A stretch of 64,000 nucleotides of DNA, taken from NCBI GenBank assembly GCA_031286615.1, contig JAITUA010000003.1:186001-250000 (forward strand). Reading direction: 5' to 3'. The DNA is from Chryseobacterium sp. GTDB taxonomy: Bacteria > Bacteroidota > Bacteroidia > Flavobacteriales > Weeksellaceae. Positions 54,615-62,615 of the stretch are shown here, one piece after another (position 1 is the stretch's first letter; the number at the start of each line of letters is the position of its first letter). The notes under the pieces were generated by a model. It saw only the letters and a program-made list of their open reading frames with translations. It was not told the DNA's origin and did no database searches. The position numbers were made by a program, and so were the translations under genes.

Positions 54615-55505
54615 TTATTTATAAAGTTCCGGTTCTATTTTATTGTTATTTTTTAATTGCTCTTCTTTTGCTCTTTTTTCGATATTTCTGTACATTTCAT
54701 TGACATCAATACTTTTTCCGTCCTGATTTTTCATCTGTACCACAGCTCCGGCCGGAAGAGTACTCATGGTTTGTTTCATATCTTTTGTAGGATCTGTAAG
54801 ATAATCTTTCCAGGCTTTTTTAAACTGCTTTTTGCTTATCTCTATTTCTTTCCCTCCTAAACCAATGGTGGTAAGACCTGGTATTTGAATATCTTCTTCC
54901 GATGCGGCTTCCGTTTTCTTGTTGCCGATTAAAGTCATGATATGAGATCCTGTTTTATCTTCAACTTTAACGATAAGCCCTGGCAATCCATAGAATTTAT
55001 AGGGACCATCCTGGAATGGGATATCTGTAGAAAACCATGCAGTCCAGCTTCTTCCTCCAAAATTTGTGGTTGCTTTTTGTGTATTATACTCACCAATTTT
55101 CTGTTTTTCAGGAAGAATTTTCCATTCAGGTTTTTGGTCTTCGGGCATTTTATAGGTTGTATTTCCAATGTTTTCAGAGAATGAGACACTATAATCCGGG
55201 TACTTTTTTGTGACCGTTGAAAAAGTTGTTCCCGGCTTTATATTTCTCTTGATATTAATACTTCCTCCGAACCCTCCTTTCATCTGCTTGGCGATATCAG
55301 CTTTCATTGTTGAATCAGCAACAAACTTTTCGCGGCTGTAGTATTTAGATCCGTTTTTATCAATATCCAAAAGCATAACATCACTTTTCACCTCTGCTTT
55401 ATTGGTAGAATCAGCAATGTATTTGTAATCATAAAAGAATCTGTTCACTTGTGCGTTCAAAGCCACACTTAAAAATGCTAATAAAATCAAATAACTTTTT
55501 TTCAT
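54615..55505 (-). CDS. GLPGLI-family exported protein
   Basis: 296 aa with a signal peptide (MKKSYLILLAFLSVALNAQ). The family motif is intact in KFYGLPGLIVKVED (about residue 180). The region before it has the usual W-x-I-L/GGRSWTAWFS strands. GLPGLI proteins are periplasmic, restricted to Bacteroidota and of unknown role. It is downstream of the M56 sensor gene on the same strand (66 bp gap), so it could be part of that regulon. Confidence 0.9.
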   Translation of the reverse strand: MKKSYLILLAFLSVALNAQVNRFFYDYKYIADSTNKAEVKSDVMLLDIDKNGSKYYSREKFVADSTMKADIAKQMKGGFGGSINIKRNIKPGTTFSTVTKKYPDYSVSFSENIGNTTYKMPEDQKPEWKILPEKQKIGEYNTQKATTNFGGRSWTAWFSTDIPFQDGPYKFYGLPGLIVKVEDKTGSHIMTLIGNKKTEAASEEDIQIPGLTTIGLGGKEIEISKKQFKKAWKDYLTDPTKDMKQTMSTLPAGAVVQMKNQDGKSIDVNEMYRNIEKRAKEEQLKNNNKIEPELYK

Positions 55506-55571
55506 AATTTATGTATTATTCAAATAGTAAAAAGCTCTGCCAATGAATACTGACAAAGCTTTCTGGAACTT

Positions 55572-57515
55572 TTATTTCTTTGTCTCAATTCTTACTTCTC
55601 CTTTCTTCACTTCCCCATTTTTCTGGGTGTTGACCATTACTTTTGAAATATTGGCAGAATTCAAAGCGTTAACGTCATCTTTAGATGCTTCTTTTCCATC
55701 AATGTAATACTTATAGTTGTGATCATCATTACCGTTTATGCTAAACTTTTTCACTCCATTCAGGGCGATATTTCCGTTACCGTCTTTTTTGATGAAATCA
55801 CCATGCATTACCATAACATTAGGAGCAGAAGTTGTCATGGTAAAGTTACCGGCTCTGAAACTTTGTGCCACTTTTTCAGCTTCTACACGTATTTTTTCAC
55901 TTTCTTTTCTTATCCTCTCCCCATCAATCCTGATTCTATCTCCCTCCAGTCTAGCTTTAGCACCTTCTGCTCTTGCCTTGTCTCCCTCTATACGGGCTAT
56001 AGCTCCTGCAGCTCGTGCTTTAGCACCTTCTATTCTGGCTTTGTCTCCTTCAATTCGAGCTTTTGCAGCTTCTTTCATTGCTTTTTTAGCTTCTGCCATT
56101 GCTTTACGTACTTCCTCTTTTTCTTTAGGGCTCAGATCTTTATAGTAAACGGTGTTATTATTTTTAAAATAAACTACTTTCGGAGCTTTTGGAGCCTGAG
56201 GTTCATCTGGTGCATTGGGTGGTGTGGGAGGAACCATCTTTTTTACTACTCTTGCAGCCTCTCTTCCTGCTTTTTTAGCCGCTCTTTTTATTTTACGAAG
56301 TTCTTTCTTATCAAGAGGATCCATGTTTTCAAGTTCCTTCATTTGATTTTTCCATTCAGCAGAATTGAAATATTTATCAACTTCAACTTTGGAAGCGATC
56401 TCTCCTATCTCTGATGCCAGGTTACTTATTTCTTCAATTTTATCACTGAAGGCATCACTTTCCGGATCCAATCCATCCAACTCCTTCTCTTTTTCTTTTA
56501 TCTTTTTCTCAAGATCGGTCAATTTTGTATGATCTTCCGGTGATACAGATTTTAATCCTGTAATGTTTCCCTGAACTGATTTTTCAGGTCTTATTGTATC
56601 TTTTTTGATTTCTGAAACTGCTTTTTTTATAGAAAGATTGGTTTCTTCAATTTCTCTGTTCTTTGCATTTACCAGATAAGCAAAAGCTACGGTAAATAAC
56701 ACCGGCAATGCAAGAATTCTTCGCGCATATCCGAACTTGGTTTTTGGTTTTTGTAACATTTTAAGTCTTTTTTTAAGGTTTGAACTTAGAAACGGACTGG
56801 CAGCAGGCAACTGTGTTCCGGAAAAGTGGCTTGCTAAAAGCATCTGCGCAAATGCTTTGGTGTCCGATTGTTGTACGGCTTTTTTATCAGCCAAATACTC
56901 GTGGATGAGATTAATTTCTTTTTTGATGATATGAAAAAACGGATTGAACCAGAAAACAGAAGTAATAATCTCGATAAAAATTTTATCAAAGGAATGTTTC
57001 TGTTCAATATGTACCATCTCATGCTTTAAAATCTGTTTTCCGATATCAGAATGCAGTGTGATGGCATTCTTCCAGAAAAGGTTCTTAAAGTATGAAAACG
57101 GGGCTTCGCTAAGATCTGTACGGTAAAAATTGATCCCGTCAAAACTTTCTTTCTGAAACTCTTTTTTAAACTGCTGGATTTTGAAAATCCCATAGATCAG
57201 CTTCCCTAAAAAATAGAGAGAAACCAGTCCCAGAGCTGAAAAAACAATGTTAAAATAAACGTTACCATTGGCTATGTTTTTTTGTGTGTTAAAATTCTGA
57301 ATCTTATCAAGAAGCATATACATATCATTATTTACCTCTATCGTAAAATCGTCTACTCTGATGAGTGGCAGCAGCAGTGATATCACAATTGCGGCCAACA
57401 GATAAAATCTGTTATAATGATGGAATGTCTTGTCTTTTAAAGACAACTGATAGTACAGGAATGTTACACCCGAACATAAAATTGTTTTCCCAAAGTATAA
57501 AAGTATTGCTTCCAT
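55572..57515 (-). CDS. M56-family (BlaR1/MecR1-like) membrane metallopeptidase sensor
   Basis: 647 aa. Membrane segments (about 5-25, 36-58, 90-115, 266-285) surround an M56 gluzincin site, HEMVH (165-169), with the further ligand in NLIHEYLADKKAV. In BlaR1 systems this domain cuts the BlaI repressor after a signal. The C-terminal 360 residues are periplasmic and unusual: a coiled-coil/charged part, then an array of 7-residue repeats (about 482-546; KARIEGD, KARIEGA and variants), then a small beta domain. No penicillin-binding domain is present, so the signal is something else. It starts 5 bp after blaI. Confidence 0.92.
   Translation of the reverse strand: MEAILLYFGKTILCSGVTFLYYQLSLKDKTFHHYNRFYLLAAIVISLLLPLIRVDDFTIEVNNDMYMLLDKIQNFNTQKNIANGNVYFNIVFSALGLVSLYFLGKLIYGIFKIQQFKKEFQKESFDGINFYRTDLSEAPFSYFKNLFWKNAITLHSDIGKQILKHEMVHIEQKHSFDKIFIEIITSVFWFNPFFHIIKKEINLIHEYLADKKAVQQSDTKAFAQMLLASHFSGTQLPAASPFLSSNLKKRLKMLQKPKTKFGYARRILALPVLFTVAFAYLVNAKNREIEETNLSIKKAVSEIKKDTIRPEKSVQGNITGLKSVSPEDHTKLTDLEKKIKEKEKELDGLDPESDAFSDKIEEISNLASEIGEIASKVEVDKYFNSAEWKNQMKELENMDPLDKKELRKIKRAAKKAGREAARVVKKMVPPTPPNAPDEPQAPKAPKVVYFKNNNTVYYKDLSPKEKEEVRKAMAEAKKAMKEAAKARIEGDKARIEGAKARAAGAIARIEGDKARAEGAKARLEGDRIRIDGERIRKESEKIRVEAEKVAQSFRAGNFTMTTSAPNVMVMHGDFIKKDGNGNIALNGVKKFSINGNDDHNYKYYIDGKEASKDDVNALNSANISKVMVNTQKNGEVKKGEVRIETKK
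55879..56066 (-). repeat. Array of about nine 21-bp repeats inside the M56 gene
   Basis: Each 21-bp unit encodes a seven-residue repeat of the form (A/I)R-x-E-G-x-K. The units alternate EGD and EGA at their ends. The array is in frame, so gain or loss of a unit would not break the gene. Confidence 0.8.
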
Positions 57516-57520
57516 AGGTA

Positions 57521-57886
57521 CTAGTCTTTATTTTTGAGTTCATCCAATAGCATCTCAAGATCTTCTACAGTCATTTCGTTTTTTTCTACCAGAAATGAAA
57601 CGGCACTTTTGTAGGAGCCTTTAAAATAGTTTTTCACAAGACTTTTCATGGTCTTCCCGGAATACTGTTCTTTTGAAACCAACGGAAAATACTCATGCTG
57701 TCTTCCATGTACACGATAGTCTACGAATTCTTTGTCTTTCAATACTTTTAAAATGGTAGAGACCGTATTGGTATGCGGTTTCGGGTCCGGAAAAAGATCA
57801 AGAACATCCTTTAGGAATCCTTTTTCTATTTTCCATAAATACTGCATTACCTGCTCTTCTGCTTTTGTTAAAGTCTGAATTTTCAT
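57521..57886 (-). CDS. blaI: BlaI/MecI-family repressor
   Basis: 121 aa from MKIQTLTKAEEQVMQYLW (ATG 57884-57886); a TTG at 57902-57904 would add six residues but is less likely. A winged helix (about 5-75) contains HTNTVSTILKVLKDKEFVDYRVHGRQHEY. The C-terminal dimer helix includes KYFKGSYKSAVSF and the LLDEL tail; the cleavage region used by BlaR1 proteases would lie near residues 95-105. With the M56 gene 5 bp downstream it forms a signal-cut-derepress pair. Repeats upstream look like its operators. Confidence 0.92.
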   Translation of the reverse strand: MKIQTLTKAEEQVMQYLWKIEKGFLKDVLDLFPDPKPHTNTVSTILKVLKDKEFVDYRVHGRQHEYFPLVSKEQYSGKTMKSLVKNYFKGSYKSAVSFLVEKNEMTVEDLEMLLDELKNKD

Positions 57887-57909
57887 ATCCTGTTCATTTA
57901 TCAATTATC

Positions 57910-57938
57910 GTGATATAAACCATCCAATCTTATATCAC
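57910..57938. promoter_or_regulatory. Candidate BlaI operator (inverted repeat)
   Basis: GTGATATAA / TTATATCAC, 9-bp arms 11 nt apart, lying just after the blaI transcription start. The right arm extends to TATCACTAA, which pairs with TTAGTGATA at 57993-58001 on the far side of the promoter. Confidence 0.55.
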
Positions 57939-57954
57939 TAAGAAATTAGTTATA

Positions 57955-57984
57955 CAAATGTAGAAATAAAAACGAATCAAACAA
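57955..57984 (-). promoter_or_regulatory. Promoter of the blaI-M56 operon
   Basis: Minus strand: TTG (57982-57984), 19 nt, TACATTTG (57955-57962). It is enclosed by TATCACTAA/TTAGTGATA half-sites. Confidence 0.7.
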
Positions 57985-58221
57985 CTATTTTTTTAGTGAT
58001 AGAAACAATCAATAAATTAACTACCTGAAAATCAATGATGTAAATTTAGTTAAAATATATTATTTTTTTTAAAGGAGTGAAACCTTCATCTGCTTAATCC
58101 ACAGAAAAAGAGTCATTTCAAGGACAAATTCTTAAAACTTGTTAAATTTTATTAAATAAAATTAAAATGAATTTGTTTTAACCGGGAAATTATATTTATT
58201 TTAGTGCTTTAAAAATTTCTC

Positions 58222-58803
58222 ATGAAAAGATATAATTTATTGATTGTACTACTACTGCTTATTTTTAACGTTACTACAGCACAAAAGAAGGGTTCTCCTG
58301 CTGCTGATCTCAGCATATTAAAGGATACAAAATCAAAAATCGAAGCTACCGTTCCATTGGTTATTCAACATCTTCAGACCATTGCTACCAAAGAAGGTGA
58401 TAATAATATTGTAAACAACGGAAAGATTGCTGTGGGTAGAGAATATGGTATTTTAGAGTCTGAATGGTTTTTATACAGAAACAACATGAAAAACTGTATC
58501 CTGAACAATTCTTCCAAAAAGGCAAAGAAATGTATGGAATATCATAACAATATGTTTAGAGGTACAATGATCAATTATAATAATTATATTACCAACCTTA
58601 CAAGAAAGAACGGATATCTTGGAGTGGAAGGTGATACAAAATTTGATTTCAAGCCTGCTGATATCTCTACAAAATTAAGTGAAGCTTACTTCAATGCCAA
58701 CGATGCTGCAGGAAGAATGAAAGCGGATCAGAAAAGAGACTTTTTGGGACAGACAATGTCTGATGACAACAAGCTTACCCCTTACGCTCAATTGGCTCAA
58801 TAA
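58222..58803 (+). CDS. Hypothetical secreted protein
   Basis: 193 aa with a signal peptide (MKRYNLLIVLLLLIFNVTTAQ). The mature chain is helical and polar, with two Cys (NCILNNSSKKAKKCMEYHNN) that may pair. No family is recognised. It is divergent from blaI, and half-sites like those before blaI lie about 220 bp upstream, so coregulation is possible but not shown. Confidence 0.75.
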   Translation: MKRYNLLIVLLLLIFNVTTAQKKGSPAADLSILKDTKSKIEATVPLVIQHLQTIATKEGDNNIVNNGKIAVGREYGILESEWFLYRNNMKNCILNNSSKKAKKCMEYHNNMFRGTMINYNNYITNLTRKNGYLGVEGDTKFDFKPADISTKLSEAYFNANDAAGRMKADQKRDFLGQTMSDDNKLTPYAQLAQ

Positions 58804-58822
58804 TATTTAATTTTAAAATAAT

Positions 58823-58854
58823 AAATCCCACTTTTTCAGAGTGGGATTTTTTTT
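58823..58854 (+). terminator. Terminator of the secreted unknown
   Basis: AAATCCCAC / GTGGGATTT with a 9-nt loop, then TTTTTTT. Confidence 0.8.
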
Positions 58855-58881
58855 ACATTTTTTTATTTTATTCTGTATCGT

Positions 58882-59481
58882 ATGCTTCATATTTTTACTG
58901 CAATTAATTCTTACATCAGCTCAATACTTGATAATAAAGACACTCCACCTGTTTCTTTATCACTTGAAGGGATGATGGCCATTTTCACAAAACTGCACAA
59001 GGAAGAACTTCCAAAAAATAATATTTTGGTAAAGCCCGGCCATATCTGCCGGCACATCTATTTTATAGAGAAAGGAGCAGCCCGTATTTTTTACTATAAA
59101 GATGAAAAAGATGTCACAGACGGTTTCAGAGGGGAAGAAACTCTGCTGTTATCCATTATCAGCTTTATCCGTCAAAAACCGGATAAACGGGGAATAGAAC
59201 TTCTTGATGATTGTGTTTTATGGAAATTAAGCTATGATGATCTTGAAGAACTTTCAGAAAAATTCCCGGATATTCAATACCTGTATAGAATGATCATGAG
59301 CAGTGTATTGATTATGACTCAAAACAGAATTGACAGAATGCTGTTTCAGACTGCAGAAGAGCGGTATGACGACTTCATAAAATCGCATCCCAGAGCTGCA
59401 GAACTTCTTACATTGGGCATGATTGCTTCATTTTTAGGAATCACTCAGGAAACGTTAAGCAGGATCAGATCTAAAAAATAA
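58882..59481 (+). CDS. Crp/Fnr-family transcription regulator
   Basis: 199 aa. A cyclic-nucleotide-binding-type beta barrel (about 30-115; ILVKPGHICRHIYFIEKGAARIFYY) and a long dimer helix (about 120-150) are followed by an HTH near the end (TLGMIASFLGITQETLSRIRSKK). The recognition helix has Glu190-x2-Ser193-Arg194, the same spacing as Glu209/Ser212/Arg213 of E. coli FNR, which read TTGAT half-sites. No N-terminal cysteine cluster is present, so it is not an oxygen-sensing Fe-S FNR. Two TTGA-N6-TCAA sites lie directly downstream. Confidence 0.92.
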   Translation: MLHIFTAINSYISSILDNKDTPPVSLSLEGMMAIFTKLHKEELPKNNILVKPGHICRHIYFIEKGAARIFYYKDEKDVTDGFRGEETLLLSIISFIRQKPDKRGIELLDDCVLWKLSYDDLEELSEKFPDIQYLYRMIMSSVLIMTQNRIDRMLFQTAEERYDDFIKSHPRAAELLTLGMIASFLGITQETLSRIRSKK

Positions 59482-59482
59482 C

Positions 59483-59506
59483 ATGTTTTGATATTTGTCA
59501 AAACAT
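59483..59506. promoter_or_regulatory. FNR-type site 1 or terminator of the Crp/Fnr gene
   Basis: ATGTTTTGA / TCAAAACAT, 9-bp arms with a 6-nt centre, containing TTGA-N6-TCAA (59488-59501). A T-rich tract follows, so it could equally act as a weak terminator for the regulator gene. Confidence 0.5.
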
Positions 59507-59518
59507 TTCTTTTTTTAT

Positions 59519-59532
59519 TTGATTTTTATCAA
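59519..59532. promoter_or_regulatory. FNR-type site 2 (perfect TTGAT-N4-ATCAA)
   Basis: TTGATTTTTATCAA matches the FNR consensus exactly. Its centre is 31 bp from that of site 1 and about 41-42 bp before the expected transcript start of the esterase gene. Confidence 0.65.
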
Positions 59533-59533
59533 A

Positions 59534-59563
59534 TTGACTATCGGAACTGCCTCAATATCTTTG
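59534..59563 (+). promoter_or_regulatory. Promoter of the esterase gene
   Basis: TTG (59534-59536), 19 nt, TATCTTTG (59556-59563), 11 nt before the ATG. FNR-type site 2 ends one base before the -33 TTG. Confidence 0.7.
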
Positions 59564-59574
59564 AAAAAAAAGAT

Positions 59575-60729
59575 ATGACAAAGAAATTGATTCTATTTTT
59601 ATTTCTGCTGATCTCTGGTATTTTTTACAGTCAGCAATGGCAGACTGCAACAATCCAGCACAGTTCGGGACTGAGGGAATATTCCATTTATGTTCCTTCT
59701 AATTATAGTTCTCAAAATCCGGCTTCGCTCGTTATCACATTACACGGTTTGGGAGATACCATGAATAACTTTAGAAATATTGGTTTTGCAGCTCTCGCTG
59801 AAACCAATAACATCATTGTGATCTGTCCACAGGCTTTGAGTGATCCATTATCCGGAACAGCCTGGAATTCAGGGGCAGGATATTCATTTTATACTCCTAA
59901 TGCCAATGTAGATGATATCGGCTTTATCAGCACTCTGATTGATTCCATTAAGCAAACCTACAGCATTAATCCTGATAAAGTTTTCGCCTGTGGTTTTTCT
60001 ATGGGAGGGTTTATGACGGAAAGGCTTGCCTTGTTTTTAAATGATAAAATAAAGGTTTTTGCCTCTGTAGCAGGAACTTTCGGAAACGGAATTCTGCCTG
60101 TAGCCGCAGGAACTCCCGGACGTCCTGTATCTATCGTACATTTCCATGGTACTTCTGACGCTACAATTGGCTACAGTAACAATAATTTTGGAAATTCTGT
60201 AGATCAAATGATCAATTACTGGAAAAACAACAATTATTCAAACAGTACTCCTGTACATACGCTTCTTCCTAATACAGCCAATGACGGGCTTACTATAGAT
60301 CACTATAAATATACCAGCCCAGGGAACAATTCTGTTATTGAACTTTATAAAGTGAATAATGCAGATCATGTATGGCTAACTTCACAAAATGATATTTCCT
60401 ACACACAGAAAATATGGGAATTTTTTACCCAGAACAGTAGCAATCTATCTGTTTCTAATGCATTGGACAAAAACAAAGAGTTCTCTGTATATCCTGTTCC
60501 TGCAAAAGATTTTATCAACTTAAGCTTTCCTAAAAACGATTCTGACATTGAAATAACTATCTATGATCTTACCGGAAAACTCATGGTATCCGAAAAAATA
60601 AAATTGAAAAGCAGTAATGTATATACTTTAGATTTAAAAGCTGGTAAGCTGGTAAAAGGAATCTATCTCTTATCCGTTAAAAGTGATCGCAATCCTAGTC
60701 CTATTACAAAAAAAATAATTATCAACTAA
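59575..60729 (+). CDS. T9SS-secreted esterase (PHB-depolymerase/LpqC-like)
   Basis: 384 aa from MTKKLILFLFLLISGIFYSQ (ATG 59575), a signal peptide; the frame opening at 59488 includes the promoter. Alpha/beta-hydrolase fold: oxyanion segment TLHGLGDTMNNF, nucleophile elbow GFSMGG, then HFHGTSDATIGY (likely Asp) and NNADHVW (likely His). The last ~85 residues (VYPVPAKDFINL to KKIIIN) are a type A T9SS sorting domain. It is similar to feruloyl and poly-hydroxybutyrate esterases and would act outside the cell; the substrate is unknown. Confidence 0.92.
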   Translation: MTKKLILFLFLLISGIFYSQQWQTATIQHSSGLREYSIYVPSNYSSQNPASLVITLHGLGDTMNNFRNIGFAALAETNNIIVICPQALSDPLSGTAWNSGAGYSFYTPNANVDDIGFISTLIDSIKQTYSINPDKVFACGFSMGGFMTERLALFLNDKIKVFASVAGTFGNGILPVAAGTPGRPVSIVHFHGTSDATIGYSNNNFGNSVDQMINYWKNNNYSNSTPVHTLLPNTANDGLTIDHYKYTSPGNNSVIELYKVNNADHVWLTSQNDISYTQKIWEFFTQNSSNLSVSNALDKNKEFSVYPVPAKDFINLSFPKNDSDIEITIYDLTGKLMVSEKIKLKSSNVYTLDLKAGKLVKGIYLLSVKSDRNPSPITKKIIIN

Positions 60730-60807
60730 TTGATAACTCTTCACAAGCACTTCAATTACAGGCAAAACTGATCAATCATTTTAGAAATAGAAGGTAAGTC
60801 TAAAAGC

Positions 60808-60891
60808 AAAAAATCTCCGCCGGAAAAAGCAGTTTTGTGGTACTAATCATAAAACTTGGGGAAAAAGTAGAAAATTCGGCAGAGATTTTTT
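60808..60891. repeat. Long hairpin-forming inverted repeat
   Basis: 15-bp arms (AAAAAATCTCCGCCG and CGGCAGAGATTTTTT) match in 14 positions. A nested AGTTTT/AAAACT (60831-60836, 60851-60856) lies within the 54-nt centre. The T run at its right end could let it stop transcription from the esterase gene. Confidence 0.6.
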
Positions 60892-61032
60892 TGCACACTC
60901 TACAGATCAACTGTCCTACCCATGATCTGTAAGAGCTTTACAAAAATAGTGCTATGCCCTCTACCGGCTGCAGAATGCCCTGTAGAATTAAATATTAAGA
61001 ATTGTAGAACTAATACTACTAAAAGGAAAAAT

Positions 61033-61127
61033 GGAAGTGGGAAAAAATTTACACTCGAAAATAACATCATTTTAATATATCATCTAAAGCTTTATTCCCT
61101 TGCGGCAGATTTCTTCTTCCCACTTCC
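61033..61127. repeat. Inverted repeat GGAAGTGGGAA / TTCCCACTTCC
   Basis: Perfect 11-bp arms 73 nt apart, just downstream of the GNAT gene's stop codon (which reads leftward). No gene is seen between the arms. Confidence 0.55.
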
Positions 61128-61163
61128 GGATTTCCACCTAAAAACTATTTTCTGCTTTACTAT

Positions 61164-61610
61164 TTATTTCCACCAATGGTAGTAATTGTGCAGCCCGTCA
61201 TATTCAAATCCGCAACGCGGATATAATGTATTTCCGATATCATTTGTCTTTTCTGTTTCAAGCATCAATCCACACGCTCCTGTTTCTTCACACCATTGTT
61301 TACTACGGTCAATTAATGCTACAGAAAGGTCTTTTCCTCTGTAATCCGGATGAACAAACAAATCACTCAGCAGCCATTGTTTCTGTAATTTGGTATAATG
61401 AAACAGTTTATAGAGTTGTACAAATCCTACTGCTCTTCCTTCAGTCATTACAAGAAAGATATCCGACTCGCTGTTTAAAAACCGTTCTTTTAGAAAAGCT
61501 TTTCCTTTTTCAATATCTGATTCCTGTCTGTAAAAAACACGGTAAAGATTGAATAATTCTGCTGTTTCATCAAGATTCTCAATGCTGGCCTTTTTAATAA
61601 TGTAATTCAT
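61164..61610 (-). CDS. GNAT family N-acetyltransferase
   Basis: 148 aa. Motif A (WLLSDLFVHPDYRGKDLSVALIDRSKQW) has the R-G-K-D-L-S loop; motif B (GACGLMLETEKTNDIGNTLYPRCGFEYDG) is typical of the small-molecule or peptide GNATs. The substrate is unknown. It is monocistronic and converges on the esterase gene. Confidence 0.9.
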   Translation of the reverse strand: MNYIIKKASIENLDETAELFNLYRVFYRQESDIEKGKAFLKERFLNSESDIFLVMTEGRAVGFVQLYKLFHYTKLQKQWLLSDLFVHPDYRGKDLSVALIDRSKQWCEETGACGLMLETEKTNDIGNTLYPRCGFEYDGLHNYYHWWK

Positions 61611-61781
61611 CGTTATTTATTTTTTTAACAGAACAAAAGTAGTCCTAAACAGGACCAGGATTATCATCCAGATTAATATTATACCGATGGTCCAGAAGGT
61701 TCAAATTAAAGACAATACCGCATGTTTCGGATTTTCTTATTCCGGACAACTTCGGACTTTTGCAGTATAAAAATCAAACCA

Positions 61782-62495
61782 ATGAAGGATATCATCCATA
61801 AAATCAAAAATACAGATTGGCCGCACCTTACGGAAACAATGCATGAAAAAGGATATGCAGTAATTTCCAATCTGTTATCAGATCAGGAATGTGAAATATT
61901 AAAATCGAATTATGACAATTCCGATTTTTACCGTAAAACAGTGGTTATGGCAAGACATCGTTTTGGTCTTGGCGAATATAAATATTTTGATTATCCGCTT
62001 CCTGAAATTATTCAGGCCATACGAACGAATATATATCCGCATCTGGCTCCTATTGCCAATTCATGGTTTAAAGCATTACATATTGATACTCAATTTCCCT
62101 TAGATCATCAGGAATTTTTACAGCAATGTCATACCAATGGACAGCAGAAAGCTACTGTTTTAATTTTGAAATATAAAGAAGGTGGTTTTAATACTTTACA
62201 TCAGGATTTATATGGGGATGTATACTTTCCTATTCAAATCGTTTTAATGCTCAGCGAACCTGACAAAGATTTTACAGGTGGAGAATTTGTGCTTACCCAA
62301 CAGATCCCGAGAGCTCAGTCAAAAGCTATTGTTTTAAAACCTAAAAAAGGAGATGTACTCATTTTCACGACTCAAATTAAGCCCGAAAAAGGTACCAAAG
62401 GTTATTACAGAGTCAATATGAAACATGGAATAAGTGAGGTTAAGGAAGGCAGCCGATATGCTTTGGGAATTATTTTCCATGACGCTGTAAGCTAA
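61782..62495 (+). CDS. 2-oxoglutarate/Fe(II) oxygenase
   Basis: 237 aa from MKDIIHKIKNTDWP (ATG 61782); the frame opens earlier at 61722 without similarity to the fold. A double-stranded beta-helix is marked by the iron ligands HQD (His140, Asp142 in LHQDLYGD), the GGEF segment (FTGGEFVLTQQ) and a later His (MKHGISEV) with the 2-oxoglutarate Arg in GSRYALG. It may be a prolyl-hydroxylase-like or DNA/protein demethylase enzyme. It is followed by an Ada-type zinc protein, which hints at alkylation response. Confidence 0.85.
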   Translation: MKDIIHKIKNTDWPHLTETMHEKGYAVISNLLSDQECEILKSNYDNSDFYRKTVVMARHRFGLGEYKYFDYPLPEIIQAIRTNIYPHLAPIANSWFKALHIDTQFPLDHQEFLQQCHTNGQQKATVLILKYKEGGFNTLHQDLYGDVYFPIQIVLMLSEPDKDFTGGEFVLTQQIPRAQSKAIVLKPKKGDVLIFTTQIKPEKGTKGYYRVNMKHGISEVKEGSRYALGIIFHDAVS

Positions 62496-62615
62496 TACTG
62501 AGAGTTAATAGTGATTGCTGAATTTATTACGAGCTAGGATCTTAAAAATAAAGTTGAATTTCTCCGACTGATTTCTTCTTACTCTTACCTATAAACCATA
62601 AACTCTTAATTAAAA

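Larger units (their letters stand above)
57887..58221. other. 335-bp divergent control region (blaI / secreted unknown)
   Basis: It holds the blaI promoter, three copies of a GTGATA-type half-site (57910-57918, 57930-57941 and 57993-58001) and an AT-rich leader for the gene at 58222. No gene is visible. Confidence 0.6.
60730..61163. other. 434-bp intergenic region with two long inverted repeats
   Basis: No gene is convincing; an 86-codon frame at 60922 lacks protein-like features and overlaps the next gene. The region holds two widely spaced inverted repeats, 60808-60891 and 61033-61127. Confidence 0.6.

Noticed and set aside
60922-61182. 86-codon plus-strand frame
   Set aside because: It spans inverted-repeat DNA, overlaps the GNAT gene and has no family features.
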